Shown here piece after piece: positions 24,353-34,000 of a DNA stretch of 64,000 bases (positions within the stretch are counted from its first letter, which is position 1; every line of letters starts with the position of its first letter). Source of the stretch: Streptomyces sp. ASQP_92 (GTDB lineage: Bacteria > Actinomycetota > Actinomycetes > Streptomycetales > Streptomycetaceae); NCBI RefSeq assembly GCF_025399895.1, contig NZ_JAODUA010000005.1, forward strand, positions 354,231-418,230, written 5' to 3'. The position numbers were made by a program, and so were the translations under genes. The notes under the pieces were generated by a model that did not search any database, was not told the origin of the DNA, and was given only the letters and a program-made list of their open reading frames with translations.

Positions 24353-24805
24353 ATGTCCGCAGAGCAGGCGGCGCGCCGCGAGAGGGTCACGGGGGAGCCG
24401 AGGACGGCCCGCCCGCTGCCGCGCCACCGCGCCCAGTCCGAGATCGACGAGCAGACCGCGCTCGGCGAGGCCTATGTGCGCTCGCTGATGCGCGGCCAAC
24501 TCCGCGCCGCGCTCACCGGATTCGCGGTGCTCGCGCTCACCGTCGCCACGCTGCCGCCGGCCTTCCGCGCCCTGGACGACCCCGCGGTCACCTGGTGCGT
24601 GCTCGGCTTCGCCGTCTACGGGCCGCTCGGCCTCATCGCCTGGTGGTATGTGCGCACCGCCGAGCGCAACGAGCGCGACTTCGCCCGTCTGGTCGCCGAT
24701 CGCCCGACGGAGGGCCGCCCGCCGCACGGCGGCCCGACGCGAGCCCGCGCACCGGAGCCCGGCTCCCCGAACACCCGCCCCGATCACGGCAGTCGCGCCT
24801 CGTGA
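24353..24805 (+). CDS. DUF485-like small membrane protein, symporter partner
   Basis: A 150-residue protein with a basic N terminus (about 45 residues), two membrane helices (about 53-73 and 80-100) and a Pro/Arg-rich tail. The layout and position before an SSS symporter match the DUF485 (YjcH-like) proteins that accompany ActP-type acetate permeases. Its TGA overlaps the GTG of the symporter (GTGA), so translation is coupled. It probably assists or regulates the transporter; this is inferred from context. Confidence 0.75.
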   Translation: MSAEQAARRERVTGEPRTARPLPRHRAQSEIDEQTALGEAYVRSLMRGQLRAALTGFAVLALTVATLPPAFRALDDPAVTWCVLGFAVYGPLGLIAWWYVRTAERNERDFARLVADRPTEGRPPHGGPTRARAPEPGSPNTRPDHGSRAS

Positions 24806-26481
24806 GTCAGACGTACGCGGTGGTGGCGGTGACCGCCGTCGTGGTCGCCACCCTCCTCGTCGGCGGGTTCGGGCTGCGCATCTCGCGCACCACCTCGGAC
24901 TTCTACGTCGCCTCGCGCACCGTGGGCCCCGGCCTCAACGCGGCCGCCATCAGCGGCGAATACCTCTCCGCGGCCTCCTTCCTCGGCGTCGCCGGGCTCG
25001 TCCTGGTCCAGGGCCCCGACATGCTCTGGTACCCGGTCGGCTACACCGCGGGCTACCTCGTGCTGCTTCTGTTCGTCGCGGCCCCGCTGCGCCGCTCCGG
25101 GGCGTACACCCTGCCCGACTTCGCCGAGGGGCGGCTCGAGTCGCGGGCCGTACGCCGCCTGGTGAGCGTGTTCGTCGTCGGCGCGGGCTGGCTGTACCTG
25201 GTGCCCCAACTCCAGGGCGCGGGGCTCACGTTGAAGATCCTGACCGGAGCGCCCGGCTGGCTGGGACCGGTGCTCGTGGCGAGCGTCGTGGTCCTGGCGG
25301 TCGCCGCCGGGGGCATGCGCTCCATCACCTTCGTCCAGGCCTTCCAGTACTGGCTGAAGCTGACCGCGCTGCTCATACCGGTGTTCTTCCTGGTCCTGGC
25401 CTGGCGGGGCGACGGCGCGCCGCGCCCCGTCTACGACGAACCGGCCGCCCTGCGCCACCAGCAGACCGTCCGCTTCGCCGACACCCTCACCCTGCGTCTG
25501 GCCGAGCCCCTGCCCGTCCACGCCAGCGGCACCGTGGACGGCCGGCGTCACGACGGCGAAGCCCTGACACTGCGGCCGGGGGAGCACCGGGTGGAGGCCG
25601 GCACCCGGCTCGCGCTCGCGGCCCGAACCCGCGTCCCCGGCAGCGCGGCCCGGACCGAATACCCGCTGTACGCCACCTACGGGCTGATCGTGGCGACGTT
25701 CCTCGGCACCATGGGCCTGCCCCATGTGGTGGTCCGCTTCTACACCAGCCCCGGCGGCCGCGAGGCGCGCCGCGCCACCGTCGTCGTCCTCGCCCTCATC
25801 GGCGCGTTCTATCTGCTGCCTCCGGTGTACGGCGCCCTCGGCCGCCTCTACGCCCCCGAACTCGCCCTCACCGGCGACGCCGACGCGGCGGTTCTGCTGC
25901 TGCCCGAGCGCCTGGTCGGCGGCGCCGGGGGCGATCTGCTGGGCGCGCTGGTCGCCGGGGGCGCGTTCGCCGCCTTCCTGTCGACGGCCTCCGGGCTCAC
26001 CATGGCGGTCGCCGGAGTCCTCACCCAGGACGTCCTGCCCTCGCGCGGCGTACGCCACTTCCGGCTCGCCACCCCGCTCGCCATCGCCGTGCCGCTGCTC
26101 GGCGCGCTCCTGGTCAGCGCGGTGCCCGTGGCCGACGCGGTCGGGATGGCCTTCGCGGTGTCGGCGTCCTCGTTCTGCCCGCTGCTGGTGCTCGGCATCT
26201 GGTGGCGGGGACTGACCCCGCCGGGCGCGGCCGCCGGACTGGTGCTCGGGGGAGGCTCCGCGCTGGTGGCCGTCGCCGCCACCGTCCTCGGGCTCGCCCC
26301 ACACGGCCTCGCGCACGCGCTGCTCGCCTGGCCGGCCGTCTGGTCGGTGCCGGTCGGCTTCCTCGCCATGATCGGGGTGTCGCTTGCGACCCCGGGCCGC
26401 GTCCCGCCCGGCACCAACGCCGCCATGACCCGCTTCCATCTGCCCGAGGCGCTGGCCGGCCGGGGAGGCGTGAACCGATGA
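24802..26481 (+). CDS. SSS-family sodium/monocarboxylate symporter with extracellular insert
   Basis: A 559-residue transporter of the sodium:solute symporter family (ActP/MctC-like), with about 13 membrane helices and the family motif TSDFYVASR near residue 34. Acetate or pyruvate-type short acids are the usual substrates of this subgroup. Between helices, residues about 202-290 form a hydrophilic, Arg/Pro-rich insert (PVYDEPAALRHQQ to RTEYPLYATYG) longer than in E. coli ActP as I recall it. The GTG start overlaps the upstream stop; the stop overlaps the kinase ATG (ATGA). Placement between a LytTR regulator and LytS kinase suggests the operon senses or controls uptake of its substrate. Confidence 0.9.
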   Translation: MSQTYAVVAVTAVVVATLLVGGFGLRISRTTSDFYVASRTVGPGLNAAAISGEYLSAASFLGVAGLVLVQGPDMLWYPVGYTAGYLVLLLFVAAPLRRSGAYTLPDFAEGRLESRAVRRLVSVFVVGAGWLYLVPQLQGAGLTLKILTGAPGWLGPVLVASVVVLAVAAGGMRSITFVQAFQYWLKLTALLIPVFFLVLAWRGDGAPRPVYDEPAALRHQQTVRFADTLTLRLAEPLPVHASGTVDGRRHDGEALTLRPGEHRVEAGTRLALAARTRVPGSAARTEYPLYATYGLIVATFLGTMGLPHVVVRFYTSPGGREARRATVVVLALIGAFYLLPPVYGALGRLYAPELALTGDADAAVLLLPERLVGGAGGDLLGALVAGGAFAAFLSTASGLTMAVAGVLTQDVLPSRGVRHFRLATPLAIAVPLLGALLVSAVPVADAVGMAFAVSASSFCPLLVLGIWWRGLTPPGAAAGLVLGGGSALVAVAATVLGLAPHGLAHALLAWPAVWSVPVGFLAMIGVSLATPGRVPPGTNAAMTRFHLPEALAGRGGVNR

Positions 26482-27659
26482 CCCTGGCCGCGCTGCTCTT
26501 CCTGGGCCCGCTGCTCGCCGGCGCCGGGTTCCTCCTGGGCCGGCGCTTGGCCCGGCAGGGCCGCATCAGCGATGTCGGAACCCCCGTCGAGCACGCCACC
26601 TTCGAGACCCTGCACACCGCCTCGCTCGCCGCGCCCCCGCTGCGCGCCGGGCTCACCGCCGAGGCCGCCCGCAAATCGGCCCGGGGTCTGCGCTCGCTGC
26701 TCGGCACCGACGCGCTGTGCCTCACCGACCGCGACACCATCCTGACCTGGGACGGCGCGGGGGAGCAGCACCACAGCGCCCAGGTGATGGACCAGACAAC
26801 GGCGTTGTTCGACACCGGCCGCGACAAGGCGTTCGCGCTCTCCTGTGACGACCTGGACTGCCCGCTGCGCTGGGCGGTGGCCGTCCCGCTCACCGTGGAC
26901 CACCGGGTGCTCGGCACCCTGATCGCCTACGCTCCGCGTGAGTCGGCGGTCCTGGCCCGGGCGGCGGGCGAGGTCGGACGCTGGGTCTCCGTCCAGCTCG
27001 AACTCGCCGAACTCGACCGCTCCCGTACCCGGTTGATCGAGGCCGAGATCAAGGCCCTGCGCGCCCAGATCTCCCCGCACTTCATCTTCAACTCGCTCGC
27101 CGCGATCGCCTCGTTCGTACGCACCGACCCCGAGCGCGCCCGCGAACTCCTGCTTGAATTCGCCGACTTCACCCGCTACTCCTTCCGCCGCCACGGCGAC
27201 TTCACCACGCTCGCCGACGAACTCCACTCCATCGACCAGTACCTGGCCCTGGTGCGGGCCCGCTTCGGCGACCGGCTCTCCGTCACCCTCCAGGTGGCGC
27301 CCGAAGTGCTGCCGGTCGCCCTGCCGTTCCTCTGTCTCCAGCCGCTGGTCGAGAACGCCGTCAAGCACGGCATCGAGGGCGCGGTCACGGCGGGGCACAT
27401 CACCATCAGCGCCCTGGACGCGGGCAACGAGGCCGAGGTCGTCATCGAGGACGACGGCGCGGGTATGGACCCGGAGCGGCTGCGCCGCATCCTGCGCGGC
27501 GATGACGGGGCCTCCGGCGGCATCGGTCTGCTCAACGTCGACGAACGGCTGAGGCAGGTCTACGGCGACGCCTACGGGCTCGTCATCGAGACCGGCCTCG
27601 GCGCGGGCATGAAGGTGACGGCACGTATCCCCAAATACCGTGCGGGCGTGCACAGTTGA
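26478..27659 (+). CDS. LytS-type sensor histidine kinase
   Basis: A 393-residue kinase. One N-terminal membrane helix (about 2-22) is followed by a GAF-like region (about 60-175; it contains the Cys/Asp stretch ALSCDDLDCPLRW), then the His_kinase domain with phospho-acceptor His201 in QISPHFIFNSL and a HATPase_c domain (about 290-385; LVENAVKHGIEGAV, GAGMDPE, GIGLLNVDERL). It lacks the long multi-helix sensor of classic LytS, so sensing is probably intracellular or through the symporter. The ATG overlaps the symporter stop. Cognate regulator is the LytTR protein at 23562. Confidence 0.93.
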   Translation: MTLAALLFLGPLLAGAGFLLGRRLARQGRISDVGTPVEHATFETLHTASLAAPPLRAGLTAEAARKSARGLRSLLGTDALCLTDRDTILTWDGAGEQHHSAQVMDQTTALFDTGRDKAFALSCDDLDCPLRWAVAVPLTVDHRVLGTLIAYAPRESAVLARAAGEVGRWVSVQLELAELDRSRTRLIEAEIKALRAQISPHFIFNSLAAIASFVRTDPERARELLLEFADFTRYSFRRHGDFTTLADELHSIDQYLALVRARFGDRLSVTLQVAPEVLPVALPFLCLQPLVENAVKHGIEGAVTAGHITISALDAGNEAEVVIEDDGAGMDPERLRRILRGDDGASGGIGLLNVDERLRQVYGDAYGLVIETGLGAGMKVTARIPKYRAGVHS

Positions 27660-27666
27660 CGGCACA

Positions 27667-28158
27667 TCAGAAAAGATGGATCGCCAAATGGCCCAGTGGC
27701 AGGCCCAGTTCCCAGGCGGGGGTCCACACGCGGGGCTCGTCCTCCTCGGTACGCGGGTCGACGGCCCCGGGCACCACCGCGTCCAGGTCCGCCGCGAGGA
27801 GCTCGGTCTCCTCCAGCCACCGCCAGGCGGCCCGCGCCATCTCCAGATCGGGCCCCTGGTCCTGATCGCGGGCCGCCGTGTTCAGCCGGGAGCGGATCCA
27901 GCGCCGCCAGGGCCGCCCGGCCGCGGTGAGCGAACTCCACTCGTCAAGCCGCGCCACCACCCGGGCCCCGCCGACCGCCCCGTCGGACAGGAAGATCGTC
28001 AGGGCCAGGGCGTTGCGACCGGCCCTGAACTCCAGCGTCGTCGGCGGCATCAGATCGCCGGTACGCAGCAACTCGTCGGCGATGTACTCCGCGTACATCC
28101 ATGCCATCGGCACCACCAGCTCGCCACCGCTGGTCCCGTTACTTCCCTCCGGACGCAT
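27667..28158 (-). CDS. Conserved-type hypothetical protein
   Basis: A 163-residue soluble protein with Trp-rich C-terminal half (AWRWLEETELLAAD, RVWTPAWELGLPLGHLAIHLF). No signal peptide or membrane helix, and I recognise no family. It ends eight bases past the convergent kinase gene, so the two share a terminator region without an obvious hairpin. Codon use is typical of neighbours. The ATG at 28158 is used; an in-frame ATG at 28107 (MAWMYAEY) could be the true start. Confidence 0.7.
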   Translation of the reverse strand: MRPEGSNGTSGGELVVPMAWMYAEYIADELLRTGDLMPPTTLEFRAGRNALALTIFLSDGAVGGARVVARLDEWSSLTAAGRPWRRWIRSRLNTAARDQDQGPDLEMARAAWRWLEETELLAADLDAVVPGAVDPRTEEDEPRVWTPAWELGLPLGHLAIHLF

Positions 28159-28280
28159 CCTGTCTCGCCTCTTTCATCGACCGTCCCGGCGCTCCCGGGG
28201 AGCTCCAGGGAGCATTGAACCGGGGGCGCGTGCCCGCCGTGGCCAGAAGGGCAGGATCCGTCACACGACACGAGGTGCTC

Positions 28281-28487
28281 ATGCATGTGCGGGAGCTGTT
28301 GGGCGCGTACGTCCTGGGCGCCCTGGAGCCCGGCGACGACCATGCCGTCGCCGCGCATCTGCGCCGGTGCGCACCGTGCCGAACCGCCTACCTGGAGGTC
28401 GCCGAGGCGCCCTCGCTGCTCGCTCTGCTCACCGAGGCGGACCTGGAACCCACCGAGGAGAGCCCTTCGGGACCTGACGCAGAATAG
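28281..28487 (+). CDS. Short zinc-finger anti-sigma protein without membrane helix
   Basis: A 68-residue protein consisting of a ZAS-like anti-sigma domain only: MHVRELLGAYVLGAL then AAHLRRCAPCRTAYLEV with the H-x3-C-x2-C motif at His25-Cys29-Cys32, followed by an acidic tail. It lacks a membrane anchor, as soluble redox-responsive ZAS proteins do. Its last 100 bp overlap, antisense, the 3' end of an ECF sigma gene on the other strand (28388). It is a natural candidate partner for that sigma factor. The start could also be a GTG six bases upstream. Confidence 0.78.
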   Translation: MHVRELLGAYVLGALEPGDDHAVAAHLRRCAPCRTAYLEVAEAPSLLALLTEADLEPTEESPSGPDAE

Positions 28488-29008
28488 CCGGGCAGCACAC
28501 GGGCCAGAGCCCGCAGGGCGTAGTACGAACGGGACTTGACCGTCCCTGGCGGCACACCGAGCACTTCGGCCGCTTCGTTCACACTCAGGCCGCGGAAGTA
28601 CAACTGCACCAGCACCGCCCGGTGTTCGGGTGTGAGCGACCTCACGGCGGTGCGGACGTCGAGCGCGGCGGCGCAGCGCTCGGTGTGGTCGCCGGAGTCC
28701 GCCGTCGCGAGCAGCACCTCGTCACCGACCTCGGCCGGCCGGGCGAGCCGGCCGCGGCGCGCGTCGATGGCGAGCCGCCGCGCGACGGTGAACAGCCAGG
28801 GCCGCATCGAGCAGTAGGGCGCTTCGAAGGCCTCCGGATGCTGCCAGGCCCGTACCAGCGTCTCCTGGAGCAGGTCCTCGGCGCGCTGGCGGTCCCCGTA
28901 GGTGAGCCCGAGCAGGAAGTGGAGCAGGGCGGGGCCGTGCGCGCGCTGCAACTCGGCCAGATCCCGCTCGGGGGTGTAGCGCCGTATGTCCGAGACCACC
29001 GTCGTCAC
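28388..29008 (-). CDS. ECF-family RNA polymerase sigma factor
   Basis: A 206-residue ECF sigma factor. Region 2 is visible as RAEDLLQETLVRAWQHPEAF and the adjoining SMRPWLFTVARRLAIDARR; region 4 as LTPEHRAVLVQLYFRGLSVNEAAEVLGVPPGTVKSR. A 35-residue Ser/Gly/Ala-rich tail follows region 4 and is the part encoded opposite the zinc-finger anti-sigma gene. The GTG at 29008 starts MTTVVSDIRRYTPER. The shape resembles the SigL/SigK groups. Target promoters are not identified here. Confidence 0.92.
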   Translation of the reverse strand: MTTVVSDIRRYTPERDLAELQRAHGPALLHFLLGLTYGDRQRAEDLLQETLVRAWQHPEAFEAPYCSMRPWLFTVARRLAIDARRGRLARPAEVGDEVLLATADSGDHTERCAAALDVRTAVRSLTPEHRAVLVQLYFRGLSVNEAAEVLGVPPGTVKSRSYYALRALARVLPGYSASGPEGLSSVGSRSASVSRASSEGASATSR

Positions 29009-29281
29009 CGTGTACGCCCTTTCCCCGTGTCCCGTGAATCAGCGGTATCCGAGCGCATCCCGCGGGACGGCGACAGCGGTCGCGCCGGGCGCTGCGACGA
29101 GCGGTCGAACCGAGCGGCGAGTGGTACGGCGAGCGGTCGAGGACGGGCCGCGGGCCGCCCGCCGGGTGCGTCCGATCCAGCGGTCTTTGGTCGTATGAAC
29201 GGCTTTTCGGCTTGACCGGCCGGTTCTCGCGGGGTGGATTTCGGACACACGCCCGCCTTCGACCGACGGAGTCCGACGCCG

Positions 29282-30481
29282 ATGCAGAAGCCGACCCAGT
29301 GCGCCCGGCAGGGGGCGGCGGCCCTCGCGGCCCTCGTGCTCGCGGCCACAGCGGGATGCGACGGCGGGCAGCGGCCCGCGCACCCCGCGCACCAGCGGGA
29401 CGCCCAGCACTCCCCGGCCTCGGGCGCCGCGTCCGTCCGCCGCCCCTTCACCCTCGTCGCGACCGGCGACGTACTCCCGCACGACTCGACCATTCAGCGC
29501 GCCAAGTCCGATGCGAGGGACGGGAGTTACGACTTCCGGCCGATGCTGGCCGGGGTGAAGCCGATCATCTCGCGCGCCGATCTGGCGATCTGTCACATGG
29601 AGACCGTGTACGGCCCCGACGAGGGCCCCTTCAGCGGCTACCCGGCCTTCACCTCCCCGCCCCAGGTGGCCGCCGCGCTGAAGGACGCCGGGTACGACTC
29701 GTGCTCGACGGCCTCCAACCACACCCTGGACGACGGCGCCGACGGCATCGCCCGCACCCTGAAGGCCTTCGACAAGGTGGGCCTGGCGCACACCGGCTCG
29801 GGCCGTACCGCACAGGAGTCGGCGCGGCCCGCGCTGATGACGGCCCAGGGCGCCAAGGTCGCGCAGCTCGCCTACACCTACGACACCAACGGGTATCCGA
29901 TGCCCGGCGGACAGCCGTGGGCGGTCCACCTCATCGACCAGAAGAAGATCGTCGCCGATGCCCGGGCGGCCCGAGCCGCGGGCGCCGACATCGTGGTCGT
30001 CAGCATCCACTGGGGCACCGAATGGCAGACGGAGCCCGACGAGCGCCAACTCACCCTCGGCAAGGCCCTCACCGCCTCCAGGACCGGCGGCAGGCCCGAC
30101 ATCGACCTCATCCTCGGCACCCACGCGCACATCCCGCAGGCGTACGAGAAGGTCAACGGAACCTGGATCGTCTACGGCGAGGGCGACCAGATCGCGGGCG
30201 AGATGTTCAACGAGAGCGGCGAGCGCGACGACCGGGGCAACATGAGCTCCATCGCCCGCTTCACCTTCGTACCGCCGACGCGGCCCGGAGCGCGGTGGGA
30301 GGTCGCCAGGGCCGAGTTCGTGCCGCAGTGGATCGACGTGGAGCGCGGCCGCGTGATGAGCCTGCCCGAGGCCCTCGCCGCGTCACCGGACCGCGAGGAC
30401 TACATCGAGGCGCGGGACCACATCCGTGACGCCGTCCTCAGCCGGGGCGCCGCGAAGGACGGCCTGAAGATGTCCCGCTGA
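29282..30481 (+). CDS. CapA-family lipoprotein (metallophosphoesterase-like)
   Basis: A 399-residue secreted lipoprotein. The ATG at 29282 gives a signal peptide with lipobox ATAGC (Cys22 approx.), then a short Gln/His-rich linker. The CapA/PGA_cap domain (about 55-350) shows the metal-site signatures ATGDVLPHDST, CHMETVYG, TASNHTLDD, SIHWGTEW and LGTHAHIPQ. Relatives are poly-gamma-glutamate capsule proteins CapA; in Streptomyces the function is not established and no capB/capC genes are present, so a free-standing phosphoesterase- or lytic-type role is possible. No partner gene is coupled. Confidence 0.9.
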   Translation: MQKPTQCARQGAAALAALVLAATAGCDGGQRPAHPAHQRDAQHSPASGAASVRRPFTLVATGDVLPHDSTIQRAKSDARDGSYDFRPMLAGVKPIISRADLAICHMETVYGPDEGPFSGYPAFTSPPQVAAALKDAGYDSCSTASNHTLDDGADGIARTLKAFDKVGLAHTGSGRTAQESARPALMTAQGAKVAQLAYTYDTNGYPMPGGQPWAVHLIDQKKIVADARAARAAGADIVVVSIHWGTEWQTEPDERQLTLGKALTASRTGGRPDIDLILGTHAHIPQAYEKVNGTWIVYGEGDQIAGEMFNESGERDDRGNMSSIARFTFVPPTRPGARWEVARAEFVPQWIDVERGRVMSLPEALAASPDREDYIEARDHIRDAVLSRGAAKDGLKMSR

Positions 30482-30515
30482 ACGCTCCGGGGAGCGGGCG
30501 GTGACCCGACAGGGC

Positions 30516-30995
30516 CTACGGCACCACCGTGACCGGCCAGCGGCCCGCCTTCACCAGGCGCACGGCGACCGAGCCCACGATGCGGTGCCCGGCCGACTCC
30601 GAGACGCCCACCACGACCGCGTCCGCCTTCAGCTCGTCGGCGGCGGTCACAAGCCCGGAGTAAGGGTCGCCGAGGAAGGTGTGGAACTCCCAGCGCACGT
30701 CCCAGATGCCCCGCACCCGCTCCGCCGCCGCCCTGATCTCCGCGACCAGGCCCTCGGCGATCTCCCCGGTGGCGTCGGCGACGGGCGCGCCGAGCGCGGC
30801 GCCCGCCGAGAGCACCGGCTGGACGTAGACGAGGGCGAGCAGGGCGTTCTGCCGCCGGGCGAGGCCACTGGCGTACGCCGCGGCCCGCAGGGAGGAGTCC
30901 GAACCGTCCACGCCGGCGACGATCACCTTCGGGCCGTCGGTACCGCGTTCGAAGTGCTGGGACTCGGGGTGGGGCTGGGGCCGCTGCTCTGTCAC
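30516..30995 (-). CDS. Universal stress protein family protein
   Basis: A 159-residue UspA-fold protein. The nucleotide-binding signature is visible as VIVAGVDGSDSSLRAAAYA at the N terminus and VVVGVSESAGHRIVGSVAVRLVKAG near the C terminus (a degenerate G-2x-G-9x-G-S/T pattern). A 22-residue polar N-terminal extension precedes the domain. The GTG start is at 30995. It converges with CapA and is divergent from lysX, with 71 bp between starts. Such proteins bind ATP or other ligands under stress. Confidence 0.9.
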   Translation of the reverse strand: MTEQRPQPHPESQHFERGTDGPKVIVAGVDGSDSSLRAAAYASGLARRQNALLALVYVQPVLSAGAALGAPVADATGEIAEGLVAEIRAAAERVRGIWDVRWEFHTFLGDPYSGLVTAADELKADAVVVGVSESAGHRIVGSVAVRLVKAGRWPVTVVP

Positions 30996-31066
30996 GTACC
31001 GAGGCTAACGGGCCGGGCGGAGCCTCCGACAGGCGGCCCGGCCCCCGCCTCCCTAAAGTGCAGAGC

Positions 31067-34000
31067 ATGACTGTCGGCAACGAGCGGAGCACGACCGTCG
31101 GCGAGGCGGCGCCCATACCGTCCCGGACCGGTTTTCCGGGGCGGGTGCCCGAAGCGTTCGCGATGTTCTTCGGCCTGCTCGGACTCTTCTGCGCGGTCAT
31201 CGCGCTCATCCCCCCGCTGCGCAGACTCCTGCACCCCATCTCCTGGTTCCTGGACCGGGTCACCGTGCCGGTCAGCGCCAACCTCGCCTACGCCGTCTTC
31301 CTGCTGTTGCTCGCGGCCGCGATCGGCGCCCGCAAGAAGGTCGCGTGGTGGCTGGTCGTCATCTACCTCGGGCTGCTCCTCCTGCTCGACGCGCTGCTGA
31401 TCACCGTGGGCGATTGGGCGTGGATCCCCAACGGGGTGCTGTGCGCCGCCGCCCTCGCGGTGCTGATCCTGGCCCGCGGACAGTTCTACGCCCAGACCCG
31501 CAGAGGCGCCTTCCGCCGTGCGGTGGGCGTGCTGTGCCTGGGGCTCGCGGCGGGCGTCCTGGTCGGCTGGGGCCTGGTCGAGATGTTCCCGAACACGCTG
31601 CCGCGCGGCCAGCGACTGCTGTGGGCCACCAACCGCGTCCTCGGCGGCCTGGTCTCCAACGGCCAGTTCGACGGGAGCCCACCGAGGCCCCTGTACTTCT
31701 TCCTCGGCCTGTTCGGCGCCATCGCCCTGCTGACGGCCGCCTCCACGCTCTTCCGCTCGCAGCGGATGGAAGCGGCCCTGCACGGCGACGAGGAGCCGCG
31801 CATCCGCGCCCTGCTCGGCGCCTACGGGCGCCAGGACTCGCTCGGCTACTTCGCCACCCGCCGCGACAAGGCGGTCGTCTTCTCGCCCAACGGCAAGGCC
31901 GCCGTCACCTACCGGGTCGAGGCGGGCGTGGCGCTGGCCAGCGGCGACCCGGTCGGCGACGCCGGAGCCTGGGGCCCGGCCATCGACGCCTGGCTCGACA
32001 TCGCCCGCCAGTACGCCTGGGCGCCCGCCGTGATGGGCGCCTCCGAGGAGGGCGCGACCGCCTACGCCCGGCACGGCCTCGGCGCCATCCAGCTCGGGGA
32101 CGAGGCGATCCTGCACGTCGCCAAGTTCGACCTCGACGGCCGCGACATGCGGGTCACCCGGCAGGCCGTCCACCGGGTCGCGCGCACCGGCGCCACCACC
32201 CGCATCCGCCGTCACTCGGCGCTCACCGACGAGGAGATGCGCCAGATCGTGGACCGCGCCGACGCCTGGCGCGACACCGAGACCGAGCGCGGCTTCTCGA
32301 TGGCGCTCGACCGCCTCGGCGACCCGGCCGACGGCGACTGCCTGCTCGTCGAGGCCTTCGACGCCGAAGGCACCCTGATCGCCCTGCTGTCCTTCGTGCC
32401 CTGGGGCACCGACGGCATCTCGCTCGACCTGATGCGGCGCGACCGCAGCGCACCCAACGGCGTCATGGAGTTCATGGTGGCCCAACTGTGCGCCGCCGTA
32501 CCGAAGTTGGGGGTCCGCCGGATCTCGCTCAACTTCGCGGTGTTCCGCTCGGCCTTCGAGGAGGGCGCCCGCATCGGCGCGGGACCGGTGCTGCGGCTGT
32601 GGCGCAAGCTGCTGCTCGTCTTCTCCAAGTGGTGGCAGCTGGAGGCCCTTTACCGCTCCAACGTGAAGTACCGGCCGCAGTGGTTCCCCCGCTTCCTCTG
32701 CTACGGCGACGCGGGCTCGCTCGCCCGGGTCGGGCTCGCGTCCGCCATCGCCGAGGGCTTCGTCTCCGTACCCAGCCTGCGCAAGCTCTGGGGCAAGGGC
32801 CGGCCCAAGGGCGTCACCAAGCCCGTCACCACCGCGAACCTGCCCTCCATCGAGGCGCTCGGGCTCGCCGGGCCGGGTGCGGCCGAGGTGACGGAGCGTC
32901 AACTCCCCGAGCAGGTACGGGTACGCCACCGCAAACTGGAGCGGCTGCGCGCGGACGGCACCGAGCCCTACCCCGTCGTCGTCGCGGTCCGCACCCACAC
33001 CCTGGCCCGGCTCAGAGCCGCGGGCGAGGGCGCGAACGCCACCGTCGCGGGACGCGTGATGGCCGTGCGTGACTTCGGCGGCGTCGTCTTCGCCGTCCTG
33101 CGCGACTGGTCCGGCGACCTCCAGCTGGTCCTCACCCGCGAAGAAGCCGGCGCCGCCGTCCTGGACCGGTTCACCCGCGACATCGACCTCGGCGACCACA
33201 TCACCGCCTCCGGCGCGACCGGCACCAGTGACAAGGGGGAGTTCTCGCTCTTCGCGACCGCCTGGCAGCTCACCGCCAAGTGCCTGCGGCCGCTGCCCGA
33301 CAAGCGGCGCGGCCTCGCCGACCCGGAGGCGCGGGTGCGCCGCCGCTATCTCGACCTCGTGGCGAGCCCCGAGGCCCGCGAGGTCGTCAGGGCCCGCTCC
33401 ACCGCCGTCCAGGCGCTGCGCCAGGGCCTGCTGCGCCGGGGCTATCTGGAGGTCGAGACGCCGATGCTCCAGCAGATCCACGGCGGCGCCAACGCCCGCC
33501 CCTTCACCACTCACATCAACGCCTACGACCTCGACCTGTATCTGCGCATCGCCCCCGAGCTGTACCTCAAGCGGCTCTGTGTCGGAGGCGTCGAGAAGGT
33601 CTTCGAAATGGGCCGCACCTTCCGCAACGAGGGCGTCTCCTACAAGCACAACCCCGAGTTCACGATGCTGGAGGCGTACCAGGCGTACGCCGACTACGAC
33701 GTGATGCTCGACCTCACCCGCGAGCTCATCCAGGACGCGGCCACCGCCGCCTTCGGCGCCCCCATCGCCCGCAAGGCGGACCCGGACGGCACCATGGCCG
33801 AGTACGACATCTCCGGGCCCTGGCCCGTCAAGACGGTGTACGGGGCGCTCTCCGAGGCGCTCGGCGAGGAGGTCGACGCCGACACCGACGAGCAACGCCT
33901 GCGCCGGCTCTGCGACCGTGCCGGGGTGCCGCACACCCCCGAGAACACCCGGGGCGACGTCGTCCTCGAAATGTACGAGCGGCTCGTCGAGGAGAAGACG

